From: an uncultured Sellimonas sp.
GTDB lineage: Bacteria; Bacillota; Clostridia; Lachnospirales; Lachnospiraceae
Direction: 5' to 3'
Assembly (NCBI GenBank): GCA_904393575.1
Contig: CAJFMZ010000005.1
Coordinates: 1-35,159 of the forward strand
Length of the DNA: 35,159 nucleotides
In this document: positions 8,855 through 18,463 of the stretch, in pieces
Layout: every line of letters begins with the position of its first letter
Position numbering within the stretch: the stretch's first letter is position 1
Position numbers and translations under genes: made by a program
The notes under the pieces: model-generated
What the model saw: the letters and a program-made list of their open reading frames with translations, nothing else
What the model was told of the DNA's origin: nothing
Databases searched by the model: none

Positions 8855-9878
8855 CTGCAAATACCTCCCTTACATTCTCCACTCCCCGCACCTTTTTTGC
8901 CATCGGGTGGTGCAGCCAGCATGCCGCCTTGTGACTTGGGGATACCTGTGTATAATCCGGAGCCTTTTCCTTACAGATACCCATACAGTATTTGCATCTG
9001 CTTGCAAATCCGCATCCTTTTGGAGGCATTACCAGATCCGGAGGTGTCCCCGGAATAATCTGCAGCTCGGATTTGTTTTCGTTTTCCATGTTCGGAACAG
9101 CTTTTAACAGTGCATTGGTGTACGGATGCTGCGGATTGGCAAAGATCTCCTCCACCGTTCCCTGCTCTACAATACATCCTGCATACATAACAGTAATGTA
9201 TTCTGCCATTCCCGCTACAACTCCCAGATCGTGAGTGATCAGCACGACAGCCGTGTTGTTCTTCTGCTGAATCTCTTTTAACAGTTTCATAATCTGTGCC
9301 TGAATCGTCACATCCAGAGCCGTCGTCGGCTCGTCCGCTATCATCAGCTTCGGATTGCAGGCAAGGGCGATCGCAATGACAACCCGCTGCCTCATACCGC
9401 CGGAAAATTCATATGGGTACTGGTTCAGCCTGTCCTCCGGATTTGGAATATTGACCTTCCGGAGCAGTTCTACCGCCTGCTTTCTGGCTTCTGCTTTTGA
9501 TACTTTATTGTGCAGGATGATACTCTCCATAATCTGTTTTCCGACCTTCATAGTCGGATTTAAGGAGGTCATCGGATCCTGGAAAATCATGGCTGCTTCC
9601 TTTCCACGGAAGCCCCTCCACTCTTTCTCCGAAAATTTCAGGATATCTTTCCCTTCAAACAAAATTTCACTTTCCTTTTTAATCTCTCCCGGAGGCGTTG
9701 CAATCAGCCCCAGAACCGCTTTGGACGTTACAGTCTTTCCGGATCCGGACTCTCCTACAATAGCCATACATTCTCCCGGATTTACTTTGAAAGAGACTCC
9801 TCTGACAGCCTGCACTTCCCCGGCATAAGTATGAAAGGAGACCTTCAGATTTTTTACTTCCAATAAATGTTCACTCAT
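8847..9878 (-). CDS. oppD: Oligopeptide ABC transporter ATP-binding protein OppD
   Basis: GESGSGKTVTSKAVLGL, FSGGMRQRVVIAIAL, ADEPTTALDVTIQAQI, C-terminal CGFASRCKYCMGIC. Confidence 0.94.
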   Translation of the reverse strand: MSEHLLEVKNLKVSFHTYAGEVQAVRGVSFKVNPGECMAIVGESGSGKTVTSKAVLGLIATPPGEIKKESEILFEGKDILKFSEKEWRGFRGKEAAMIFQDPMTSLNPTMKVGKQIMESIILHNKVSKAEARKQAVELLRKVNIPNPEDRLNQYPYEFSGGMRQRVVIAIALACNPKLMIADEPTTALDVTIQAQIMKLLKEIQQKNNTAVVLITHDLGVVAGMAEYITVMYAGCIVEQGTVEEIFANPQHPYTNALLKAVPNMENENKSELQIIPGTPPDLVMPPKGCGFASRCKYCMGICKEKAPDYTQVSPSHKAACWLHHPMAKKVRGVENVREVFADE

Positions 9879-9896
9879 CTTCCTTTTCCTCCTCTC

Positions 9897-10826
9897 TTAC
9901 TGGCGCAGTTTCGGGTCAAATGCATCCCGGAGTCCGTCACCGAGCAGGTTGAATGCCAGCATGGTCAGAGAAATTGCCACTGCCGGGAAAATCAGCTCAT
10001 GCGGATAATATGTCATCTGCTGCTGTCCAAGAGACGCCATGGCTCCCCAGCTTGTCATCGGAGGCTGCACTCCCATTCCGATAAAGCTCAGGAACGCCTC
10101 GGAAAAGATGAAGCTTGGCACCATAAATGTTGTATTGATAATGATGACACTCATGGTATTCGGGATCAGATGCTTTGTGATGATCTTAAAGGACGGGGTT
10201 CCAAGCACTCTAGCCGCCATAACGTATTCGCTTTCTTTCAGTTCCAGGATCTCCCCTCGGACAAGTCTCGCCAGACCGGTCCAGCTTGTCATACAAAGGG
10301 CGATCATCAGGGATGTCATTCCTTTCCCAAGATAAAGAGAAACAACGATAACGACAACCATGTATGGAATGCCGCAGAGGATCTCCAGAATTCTCATCAG
10401 AATATCATCTACGATGCCTCCGCAGAATCCACTGATTCCGCCGTAAAGCACGCCGACTACAAGAGAGATGACTGCTCCCACGCCTCCGATGGCAAGCGAG
10501 ACACGTCCGCCTACCCAGATTCTTGCAAAGATGTCACGTCCCAGGTCATCAAGACCGAAGATATGCTCTTTGGTCGGTCCCTGGTTTACAAATTCGATGT
10601 TCTGCTCGTTGTATGCATGCGGATAAATATAAGGTGCAAAAATACACATTAAAATCATAAAAATCAGGAATACAAGGCTGATCATGGCAACCTTGTTCTT
10701 CTTCAGTCTCCGGATGGCATCCTGCCAGTAAGAGATACTTGGTCTGACAAGTGTTTCGGAGGACTGTTCATCAACGCCAACGCATTGAAACATTTCTTCT
10801 GTCATAAGATCTTTTTCTTCTGTCAC
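9897..10826 (-). CDS. oppC: Oligopeptide ABC transporter permease OppC
   Basis: GLDDLGRDIFARIWVGGRVSLAIG...ELKESEYVMAARVLG...HLIPNTMSVIIINTTF, OppC signature. Confidence 0.94.
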   Translation of the reverse strand: MTEEKDLMTEEMFQCVGVDEQSSETLVRPSISYWQDAIRRLKKNKVAMISLVFLIFMILMCIFAPYIYPHAYNEQNIEFVNQGPTKEHIFGLDDLGRDIFARIWVGGRVSLAIGGVGAVISLVVGVLYGGISGFCGGIVDDILMRILEILCGIPYMVVVIVVSLYLGKGMTSLMIALCMTSWTGLARLVRGEILELKESEYVMAARVLGTPSFKIITKHLIPNTMSVIIINTTFMVPSFIFSEAFLSFIGMGVQPPMTSWGAMASLGQQQMTYYPHELIFPAVAISLTMLAFNLLGDGLRDAFDPKLRQ

Positions 10827-10842
10827 TTTCCGTTCCCTCCTA

Positions 10843-11796
10843 TTACTTGCCTTCGATGATGCTCTTGCGGACGCGAGGGTCTACAATCGCGTAGAGAATA
10901 TCCATGCCGACCATACACACGATGAAAATCATGGAAAAGAACAGGGTCGTGGCAAGGATCATCGGATAATCACGTCCGTTGACACTGTCTACATAGTAAC
11001 GTCCAAGTCCCGGTACCGAAAAGATTCGTTCGATAACGAAAGAACCCGTTACGATGGATGCCACCTGCGGTGCTACGATGGAAATAATCGGTGTAATCGC
11101 ATTCCGCATAATGTGGCGCCGGATGATCTGAAATCTGGATAATCCTTTGGATCTGGCCAGAAGGATATAATCGGATCCAAGCACGTCCAGTACCGAAGAT
11201 CTCATATAACGGGAATAAGTCGCAATTCCGCTGATCGCAGCGGACAAGGTCGGCAGGGCAGTATACTGGAAAATCTCCGGGATTCCCATGCCCGGCGTAG
11301 ACCATCCTACAATCGGGAAATAACCTCCCGCCACATATTTCTGAAGCAGTGCCGCGAATACGAAACTTGGGATCGAGACTCCCAGGATCGCAATAAATAT
11401 GGTAATAAAGTCAATCCACTTTCCGCGGTTAAAGGCTGCCAGGACTCCCAGAATGATCCCAAGGATCAGTCCTACAATCACCGCCTGAATTCCGAGCCGC
11501 AGGGATGCAGGGAATCTCTCTCCGATCACCTGGTTTGCTGTAAGTCCCGGCGTCGTGTACGACTCACCCATATTTCCCTGAAGAAGGTTTTTCAGATAGA
11601 TCACATACTGCTCTGTAACCGGTTTGTCCAGTCCCCATTTTGCTTTCAGGTTTTCCTGAACTGCTTCCGGAAGCACTTTTGAAGATGCCTGGGTCGGATC
11701 ACCCGGCATGGTATACATCAGAAAGAACGTAGCTGTCAGAATAATCCAGAGCGTGACAATCATGTATACGATTTTCTTCAGAATGTACTTTACCAT
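10843..11796 (-). CDS. oppB: Oligopeptide ABC transporter permease OppB
   Basis: MVKYILKKIVYMIVTLWIILTATFFLMYTMPGDP...DYILLARSKGLSRFQIIRRHIMRNA. Start at ATG 11796 after GGAGGAAG rather than 11838. Confidence 0.94.
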   Translation of the reverse strand: MVKYILKKIVYMIVTLWIILTATFFLMYTMPGDPTQASSKVLPEAVQENLKAKWGLDKPVTEQYVIYLKNLLQGNMGESYTTPGLTANQVIGERFPASLRLGIQAVIVGLILGIILGVLAAFNRGKWIDFITIFIAILGVSIPSFVFAALLQKYVAGGYFPIVGWSTPGMGIPEIFQYTALPTLSAAISGIATYSRYMRSSVLDVLGSDYILLARSKGLSRFQIIRRHIMRNAITPIISIVAPQVASIVTGSFVIERIFSVPGLGRYYVDSVNGRDYPMILATTLFFSMIFIVCMVGMDILYAIVDPRVRKSIIEGK

Positions 11797-11824
11797 TTTC
11801 TTCCTCCTCTCTCCTTTTTCCAGA

Positions 11825-11855
11825 ACAGCGGGAAGCAAATGTTACCTCCCGCTGT
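11825..11855 (-). other. Strong intercistronic hairpin between oppA and oppB
   Basis: Perfect 9-bp arms ACAGCGGGA(11825-11833)/TCCCGCTGT(11847-11855); no U-tract. Confidence 0.7.
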
Positions 11856-11875
11856 CAGAGTGATGATGATATCGT

Positions 11876-13537
11876 CTATTGTTCTACATAGGCGTCACGG
11901 AATTCAACTGCCGGTCCGCCTGCACCGTTGATATAGACATTTTTCAGATTCTTGCTTACCAGTGTGTTGCTGTATGTGTATGTTACAGGAGAGATACCAC
12001 ATTTATCTACAGTCAGGATTTTTTCTGCTTTTGCGAAGTTTTCTCCACGCACTTTCATATCCTGCTCTGTCTTACATGCATTTACAAGCTCATCGTACTC
12101 TGCATCCGAGAAGAATGCCGGGTTGTTTCCATCGCCTGTTGTATAGCACTGCATGAATGTCATCGGGTCATTGTAGTCAGCTCCCCAACCTGTCTCACAT
12201 ACCTGGTAGAGCCCTTTGGATACCTGGTTGTTGAAGGAGGAGTTGTCAGATGCTGTCTCGATGTTTACTTTGACACCGAGTTTTTCCTGCCACTGATTCT
12301 GGTAGAACTCTGCCAATACTTTCTGATCGTTGTCCGCATTCTTCTGTAAGAATGTAACTTCCAGTGTTTCTCCTGCCTTTCCGATTTCCTCCAGTCCTTC
12401 TTCCAGAAGCTGTTTTGCATCCTGGTCAAGAAGTTCTTTCATCGGTTCCGGATAAAGATCACGGAATTCATCTGTTCCGATTGCTGTTCCAGGCGGGATC
12501 TCGCCGTATGCCGGTTTGTTGCTGTCAAGTACCTGTGTTGCATATGCTTCGCGGTCAAATGCGATTGCAAATGCTTTTCTGATTTTCTCGTTTGTAAATA
12601 CGCCGTTCGGGTCTTCATTGTTAAAGCAGATGTAGGAGTTTCTCGGCTGAGGTCCGGAGATCAGCTGAATATTGCCTGCATCGATTTCTGACTGTTTCTG
12701 ATCCAGATATTCCGAGTCAATGTTTCTAAGTACATCGATCTGTCCCTGATCAAACAGCTGCTGCCTCGTATTTTCATCCTGAGCAAGTGTCATCTCAATT
12801 TCATCGATCTTGATATTGTCTGCATCCCAGTAATTCTCATTTTTCTGAAGAACAACCTTGGATCCTCTTGTCCATTCGCTTACATAGAACGGTCCGCACT
12901 GGGAAAGTTCATCTGCTGTTGCTCCATAGGAAGAGTTCTTGTCGCCTTCTGTCTTGGACTCCGGTACCGGTGTCACATTTGCAAATGTAAGGAGCTGTGC
13001 GAAGTACGGGATCGGCTCAACCAGGGTGATCTGAAGAGTCTTGTCATCCACCGCTGTTGCTCCCACATCTTCCTTGGATCCTTCGCCTGTATTGAATGCT
13101 TCACCGCCTGCGATGCAGTAGAAGATTCCGGCGTTGTGGCAGTTGACTTCCGGATCGAAAATACGGCGGATAGAGTTTACATAGTCCGCTGCTTTTACAT
13201 CTTCTCCATCCGAATACTTATTGTCTCTTAAATGGAATGTCCAGGTAAGTCCGTCATCTGAGGTCTCATAGCTTTCGCATCCTGCCTCAGTCAGTTCTCC
13301 GTCAATCAGACGGAACAATGTTTCCTGGGATTCCAGCACGATTGCATTCTTCTGCTCGTCGTCTGCACGTCCTGGATCCAGTGTATCCGGGTCGGACGTC
13401 ATAACCGTTGCAACTTTCATCGCATCGGAATCAGACCCTGAGGATCCTCCTGATGAACTTCCGCCGCCACCGCCGCAGGCTGCGAGGGAAAAGGTCATGA
13501 CTGCTGTCAGAAGTGCTGCCAAAACTTTCTTTTTCAT
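11876..13537 (-). CDS. oppA: Oligopeptide ABC transporter substrate-binding lipoprotein OppA
   Basis: Lipobox SLAACGGG; SBP_bac_5 features (DPDTLDPGRADDEQ...LTWTFHLRDNKYSDGEDVKAADYVNSIRRIFDP...GWGADYNDPMTFMQCY). Confidence 0.94.
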   Translation of the reverse strand: MKKKVLAALLTAVMTFSLAACGGGGGSSSGGSSGSDSDAMKVATVMTSDPDTLDPGRADDEQKNAIVLESQETLFRLIDGELTEAGCESYETSDDGLTWTFHLRDNKYSDGEDVKAADYVNSIRRIFDPEVNCHNAGIFYCIAGGEAFNTGEGSKEDVGATAVDDKTLQITLVEPIPYFAQLLTFANVTPVPESKTEGDKNSSYGATADELSQCGPFYVSEWTRGSKVVLQKNENYWDADNIKIDEIEMTLAQDENTRQQLFDQGQIDVLRNIDSEYLDQKQSEIDAGNIQLISGPQPRNSYICFNNEDPNGVFTNEKIRKAFAIAFDREAYATQVLDSNKPAYGEIPPGTAIGTDEFRDLYPEPMKELLDQDAKQLLEEGLEEIGKAGETLEVTFLQKNADNDQKVLAEFYQNQWQEKLGVKVNIETASDNSSFNNQVSKGLYQVCETGWGADYNDPMTFMQCYTTGDGNNPAFFSDAEYDELVNACKTEQDMKVRGENFAKAEKILTVDKCGISPVTYTYSNTLVSKNLKNVYINGAGGPAVEFRDAYVEQ

Positions 13538-13578
13538 AATGTTACCTTCCTTTCTTTTTGCGTTGTCTTTTCGTGCGT

Positions 13579-13605
13579 TACCTGCGTCTTCCTGTTTTGC
13601 AGGTA
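13579..13605 (-). other. Hairpin between Gfo/Idh gene and oppA, lacking U-tract
   Basis: Perfect 7-bp arms TACCTGC(13579-13585)/GCAGGTA(13599-13605). Confidence 0.4.
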
Positions 13606-13609
13606 TGTA

Positions 13610-14908
13610 TTACAAATTATCCGGACAAACCGTCATTCCACCGTGTGTCCTTGATTCTTCTGCCGCGTACGCAATCAAATGGCTTTGAATCGACACATCG
13701 ATCCCTGTCCTTAATGTTTCCTCTCCTGCTCCTTTCCGGACAGTCTCAAGAAAATCGTGGATCAGACGGTTATCTCCTCCGGCATGCCCGCTCATGTCAC
13801 CCTCGGCGACTTCGAAGCTCACCGGTGTCCTTCCAAATTGTGTCAAAATTACTTTATTTTTGCTTAAATTTCCCTTGATGTCTCCTTTTGTTCCACAGAT
13901 ATGGATCGTCCGTCCTCCTTCCCCTGTAAATGCGGTCATCTGGAAATCGACAGTGATCCCATCTTCAAATTCCATATTTACAATCTGATGGTCTACCACA
14001 TCGTTATCACATGCATAGACACATCTGCCATAAGGACCTGTTTTCAATGCATTCCTGACTGCTTCTTCCGAAAGGTCATTCGGTGAAAGAACACAACACG
14101 GCCATGCCGCATCCCCTCTTTTTCCTTCCCGGATTACCGTCCGGATGCCGGTTCGTTCATTCGTGATATAAATCTTCTCGGCATCATACGGACATTCATC
14201 TTTTGCCTGACATCCGTCCAGGCACCGTTTTGCTGCTCCTTCCGGTGCTTTCTCAGGCCGGAAAAGAGAAAGACCTCCATAGGACGAAACCTTTTTGCAC
14301 TGCTTTCCTGTAAGCCATGCAAAAATATCCAGATCATGGCAGCTTTTTGCCAGAATCATCGGACTTGTCTCCCCGGCACGCCTCCAGTTTCCTCTTACAT
14401 AACTGTGAGCCTGGTGCCAGTAGGTGACCTGTTCCATAGCCTGAATCGAAATGATCTCTCCAATGTCCCCCTCATCGATCAGCTCTTTGATCTTTGTATA
14501 AAACGGGGTATATCTCAGTACATGTCCGACCGCTACGATTCTCTGGTAATGATGAGCCGCCTTTTGAAGACGTCTGCACTCTTCAATATCCGGTGAAATC
14601 GGTTTTTCGCAAAGGATATGGTATCCTTTTTTCATTGCCTCTATGGCCTGTTTCACATGCTGCCGGTCCTGTGTTGCGATCACCATGACATCCGCAAGCT
14701 GCGGCTGTTTCAACATTTCCTCAGCAGTAACAAAACAACGTTCCCCCGATAGTCCGTACCGTTCCATCGCTGCCTTCCGCTTGCCTTCTACCGGATCCGC
14801 CACGGCTGTCACCTGCATTTCTTCCGGATGCACAAACTGATAATTGCCGTAGATATCGTTTCCCCGGTTGCCCAGACCCGCTATCGCACAGGTAATGATC
14901 TTACTCAT
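13610..14908 (-). CDS. Gfo/Idh/MocA-family NAD(P)-dependent oxidoreductase, Cys-rich subgroup
   Basis: N-terminal ITCAIAGLGNRGNDIY, CEKPISPDIEECRRL (EKP motif), GETSPMILAKSCHDLDIFAWL; extra Cys motifs CLDGCQAKDECPYDA and CVYACDND. Confidence 0.92.
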   Translation of the reverse strand: MSKIITCAIAGLGNRGNDIYGNYQFVHPEEMQVTAVADPVEGKRKAAMERYGLSGERCFVTAEEMLKQPQLADVMVIATQDRQHVKQAIEAMKKGYHILCEKPISPDIEECRRLQKAAHHYQRIVAVGHVLRYTPFYTKIKELIDEGDIGEIISIQAMEQVTYWHQAHSYVRGNWRRAGETSPMILAKSCHDLDIFAWLTGKQCKKVSSYGGLSLFRPEKAPEGAAKRCLDGCQAKDECPYDAEKIYITNERTGIRTVIREGKRGDAAWPCCVLSPNDLSEEAVRNALKTGPYGRCVYACDNDVVDHQIVNMEFEDGITVDFQMTAFTGEGGRTIHICGTKGDIKGNLSKNKVILTQFGRTPVSFEVAEGDMSGHAGGDNRLIHDFLETVRKGAGEETLRTGIDVSIQSHLIAYAAEESRTHGGMTVCPDNL

Positions 14909-14929
14909 TGCTTGACCCCCTTCTTCTAA

Positions 14930-17152
14930 TCAGGAAACCGCTGTCAGCTCAAATAATCTGGACTGATAGTCACCCTGACGTTCCTTTTGTTTCCGGATTC
15001 CACAGGCAAAGTCGGAAATTGCCATTCCGGCATGCATCAGCTCATCTCCGCCTGCCTCCAGTCCGGTTTCCCGGATCTGATATCGGATGTCCGGATCCAA
15101 CCCTTTTAGTACCAGCCGTTTCAGAGGTGCATTGGCCGGCTGCCGCATCCGGTAATACCCCGCCAGTGCATGCTTTTTGTCTTCGGATACAACCATCCAG
15201 GCCGCTTCCTCTGCTTCGAAAGGACTGACCAGGCGGTAAAACGCTCCATCCATAATCAGTTTCCGGATCCGCTTATAATACCGGATCTGTTCTCGGACTT
15301 CCTGCTTTTCCTCTTCTGTCAGTGTATTTAAATCCATCTCATAGCCAAAGCAGCCAAAATATGCGGTTTCTGCTCTTGTGGCAAGAGGTGTGTTCCGGAA
15401 CGTCTGCTGGTTTGGAACTTCCGACACATGACATCCCATCGAGCTCAGCGGATAGACAAGGGATGTACCGTACTGGATCCGGATCCTTTCTACCGCATCC
15501 GTATTATCGGATGTCCAGCACTGCGGCGCATAGTAGAGCATCCCCGGATCAAATCGGGCGCCGCCGCTGGCGCAGGATTCAAACAGTACTTCCGGAAAAT
15601 CCGTTGTGAACCGATCATACAGACTGTACACACCCAGAATATATTTGTGGAACAGTTTACCCTGTTCTTCCCGGCTCCTTCCCTGGGAAAATGCTTCCGA
15701 AATACTCCGGTTCATGTCCCATTTTATATAGGAAATCGGCGCCTCCTTTAAAAGTCCGGAAATCTGATCTCCAATATACTCCACCACTTCCTCTTTGGAA
15801 AAATCCAGCACATACTGATTTCTTCCGTGGCAGGAGTCCCGGTAAGGGACGCCGATCACCCAGTCAGGATGCTCTGCATACAGCCTGCTGTCTTTATTGA
15901 CCATCTCCGGCTCAATCCAGAGTCCGAATTTCATTCCCATATTTTCAATTTTTTCCGCCAGTCCTCGAATGCCATGAGGCAGTTTTTTCGGATTCGGATA
16001 CCAGTCACCAAGAGAAGACGTATCATCATCCCGATGACCGAACCATCCGTCGTCCAGTACCATCATTTCGACACCCAGCTCTTTGGCCGTTTCCGCAATT
16101 TTAAGAATCTTTTCCTCTGTAAAGTCCATATAAGTGGCTTCCCAGTTGTTGATCACCACAGGGCGCACCCGGTCTCTCCAGAATCCTCTTACCAGACGTC
16201 TGTGGTACAGCCTGTGAAATGTCCGACTCATCTTTCCAAGCCCCTTGTTTGAATAGACAAGCACGGCCTCAGGAGTCTGAAAAATTTCCCCCTTTTTCAA
16301 TGTCCAGGAAAAAACTTCCGGATGAATCCCGATCATGGCTCTGGCCACGCCGAATGTATCCACCACTGTCTGTCCGAGGAAATTACCGCTGTAAACAAGA
16401 CTGATCCCGATTACTTCTCCGGTATCTTCCGTTGCCTCCGGTCTTTTCAGAGCAAAGAACGGATTGAACTGGTGGCTGCTGTGTCCCCGCATACTGTAAA
16501 TGGCCTGCACTCCTTCATGAAGCGGAGCTTTTTTTATGTACCGCTCTCTTGCCCAGGCGCCGGTCAGAGTGATCATCTCATACCTGTCGTCCGGAAGATC
16601 CAGGCTCAGGCTCATGGCATGTTCCAGGGTAATACAGCTCTCCCCCTCCTGGATAAATCGTGTATTTCTAAGAATCACCGGCAGCTGTTCAAAGATCGTA
16701 TAGGACAAAATCATCCTGGTATTCATCACCCGGTCTCTCAAATAAATCTCCAGCGTCTCTGCCTCTTCATCGGACTCCGCATATACTGCCGGAAGTCCCG
16801 TCAGCTTCCGCTTCCCTTTCAGGATTACATAATCCTCAAAGACAAACTCCGTAATCCTGCTTCCATCTTCCTGCAGAATTTCATAGGCCGGATACCTCAT
16901 ATCCCCATGTCCGTAAGACGGATATTCCTGCTTCAGATATTCCATGGAAAAGGTCCGGTCCCCTTCGTATGTACACGGTGCCATATCCCGGAAGGAATAT
17001 TCAATCAGATGCTGAAAACTGTCCCTGTCTTTGATCTTCTCTCCGTAGTAGATCTGCCCCGGCTGTCCGTTTTTCAAAATACAGAAAATGTAACTGATTT
17101 CACTGTTATAGAGGTGAAACTCTTTTGTCTTTTTGTGAAATACGATCGGCAT
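14930..17152 (-). CDS. GH36 alpha-galactosidase
   Basis: Catalytic-nucleophile motif YIKWDMNR, FESCASGGARFDPGMLYYAPQCWTSDNTDAVERIRIQYGTSL; WFGHRDDDTSSLGDWYPNPKKLP. Confidence 0.95.
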   Translation of the reverse strand: MPIVFHKKTKEFHLYNSEISYIFCILKNGQPGQIYYGEKIKDRDSFQHLIEYSFRDMAPCTYEGDRTFSMEYLKQEYPSYGHGDMRYPAYEILQEDGSRITEFVFEDYVILKGKRKLTGLPAVYAESDEEAETLEIYLRDRVMNTRMILSYTIFEQLPVILRNTRFIQEGESCITLEHAMSLSLDLPDDRYEMITLTGAWARERYIKKAPLHEGVQAIYSMRGHSSHQFNPFFALKRPEATEDTGEVIGISLVYSGNFLGQTVVDTFGVARAMIGIHPEVFSWTLKKGEIFQTPEAVLVYSNKGLGKMSRTFHRLYHRRLVRGFWRDRVRPVVINNWEATYMDFTEEKILKIAETAKELGVEMMVLDDGWFGHRDDDTSSLGDWYPNPKKLPHGIRGLAEKIENMGMKFGLWIEPEMVNKDSRLYAEHPDWVIGVPYRDSCHGRNQYVLDFSKEEVVEYIGDQISGLLKEAPISYIKWDMNRSISEAFSQGRSREEQGKLFHKYILGVYSLYDRFTTDFPEVLFESCASGGARFDPGMLYYAPQCWTSDNTDAVERIRIQYGTSLVYPLSSMGCHVSEVPNQQTFRNTPLATRAETAYFGCFGYEMDLNTLTEEEKQEVREQIRYYKRIRKLIMDGAFYRLVSPFEAEEAAWMVVSEDKKHALAGYYRMRQPANAPLKRLVLKGLDPDIRYQIRETGLEAGGDELMHAGMAISDFACGIRKQKERQGDYQSRLFELTAVS

Positions 17153-17169
17153 GTCTTCTCCTCTCTTTA

Positions 17170-18339
17170 TCAGAATACCTGATCAAATGCCTGCTCCAGA
17201 TCAGATATCAGGTTTTCGGTCCCTTCCAGTCCACAGTGGATCCGGATGACATTCTGTCCGGCTCCCATTTTCCTGCATGTTTCTTCGTTTTCTCTTGCAT
17301 AAGGCATTGTCACAAGACTTTCAAAGCCTCCCCAGGATACTCCGATTTTGAAAATCCGGAGGGCCTGGCAGAATGTTTTTGCTTCTTCGGTCGTGCAGTC
17401 CAGTTCAAAGCTCAGAAGTCCTGTATGTCCGGACTGCTGTTTTTCAATCAGCTCGTGCTGTGGATGAGAGGCAAGCCCTGTGTAATATACCTTTCTTACT
17501 TTCGGGTGTGCTTCCAGATACTGTGCCACGGCAAGTGCGGTCTTTCCATGCTCCTTCACCCGGACCTCCAGTGTCCGAAGCCCCCTCATCATGAGCCATC
17601 CTTCCATCGGCCCGATGATGCTTCCCAGCTGTTCTCTCATGGTGCGTACCTTTTCTCCAAGCCTCGGATCCCTGACTGTCAGGGTTCCTCCGATAATATC
17701 GCTGTGTCCTCCAAGATATTTGGATGCGGTATGCATCACAAAGTCCGCTCCCATCTCCAGAGGATTCTGATAAATCGGGGTGCAGAATGTATTGTCAATA
17801 TAGACAAGTGATCCTTTTTCATGTGCGATTCTGGCTGCTTTCTCAATGTCCTGTATCCGAAATACTACCGAAGACGGACTCTCAAGTACAAGAAGCTGTG
17901 TGTTGTCCCTCATGGCCTCCCGGATCTCCGCCGGATCGTCTCCATCGACCAGAGTCGTTTCTATCTGCATATGCTCTCTGCAGTAATTCATGAGAAAGTC
18001 TTTCAGAGGTCCGTATGCTGTCCGGATGCAGACTACATGTCCGCCTGCGGAGCATGCTGTCAGCACTGCCGCCGTCGCCGCTGCCATTCCGGAAGAGAAG
18101 ACGTAAGATTCACTTCCTTTTTCCAGCTCTGTGATTTTCTCCTCCAGAATTCTTACTGTTGGATTCTGAACCCTTCCGTAACAGTAGGTATGGATATCCC
18201 GCTTATCCGAATCGTAGTAAGCGTCCACTGTCGGAAAAATATTCAGTGAATTCATAAAAATCGGCGGCACAATCGCATTGTAGTAACGGTCATATTCCTC
18301 TCCTGTATGTTCCAGAATCATCCCGGTCGATTTCTCCAT
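17170..18339 (-). CDS. Cys/Met-metabolism PLP-dependent enzyme (cystathionine gamma-synthase / methionine gamma-lyase family)
   Basis: FSSGMAAATAAVLTACSAGGHVV, PLP-Lys motif VMHTASKYLGGHSDIIGG. ATG 18339 has GAGGAGG upstream. Confidence 0.93.
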   Translation of the reverse strand: MEKSTGMILEHTGEEYDRYYNAIVPPIFMNSLNIFPTVDAYYDSDKRDIHTYCYGRVQNPTVRILEEKITELEKGSESYVFSSGMAAATAAVLTACSAGGHVVCIRTAYGPLKDFLMNYCREHMQIETTLVDGDDPAEIREAMRDNTQLLVLESPSSVVFRIQDIEKAARIAHEKGSLVYIDNTFCTPIYQNPLEMGADFVMHTASKYLGGHSDIIGGTLTVRDPRLGEKVRTMREQLGSIIGPMEGWLMMRGLRTLEVRVKEHGKTALAVAQYLEAHPKVRKVYYTGLASHPQHELIEKQQSGHTGLLSFELDCTTEEAKTFCQALRIFKIGVSWGGFESLVTMPYARENEETCRKMGAGQNVIRIHCGLEGTENLISDLEQAFDQVF

Positions 18340-18393
18340 CTTTCTTCCTCCTCGCCACATTATGTGCTATAACCTGTCATCTATAATCTATAT

Positions 18394-18406
18394 GCTATAG
18401 TATAGC
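18394..18406 (-). promoter_or_regulatory. Palindromic operator-like element in the CGS-like gene leader
   Basis: Perfect palindrome GCTATA-G-TATAGC in a CTATA-rich region (18363-18406); contains a TATACT -10-like hexamer on the minus strand. Confidence 0.5.
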
Positions 18407-18425
18407 TTAAATTTTTATAAATTTA

Positions 18426-18463
18426 CACATCAGTATCGTGCAACGGATCCACTTACTGATGTG
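18426..18463 (-). terminator. Possible terminator-like hairpin overlapping the end of the GntR gene
   Basis: Perfect arms CACATCAGT(18426-18434)/ACTGATGTG(18455-18463); AT-rich but no clean U-tract downstream. Confidence 0.4.

Noticed and set aside
16322-17182. 286-aa plus-strand ORF
   Set aside because: Antisense to GH36; shadow ORF.
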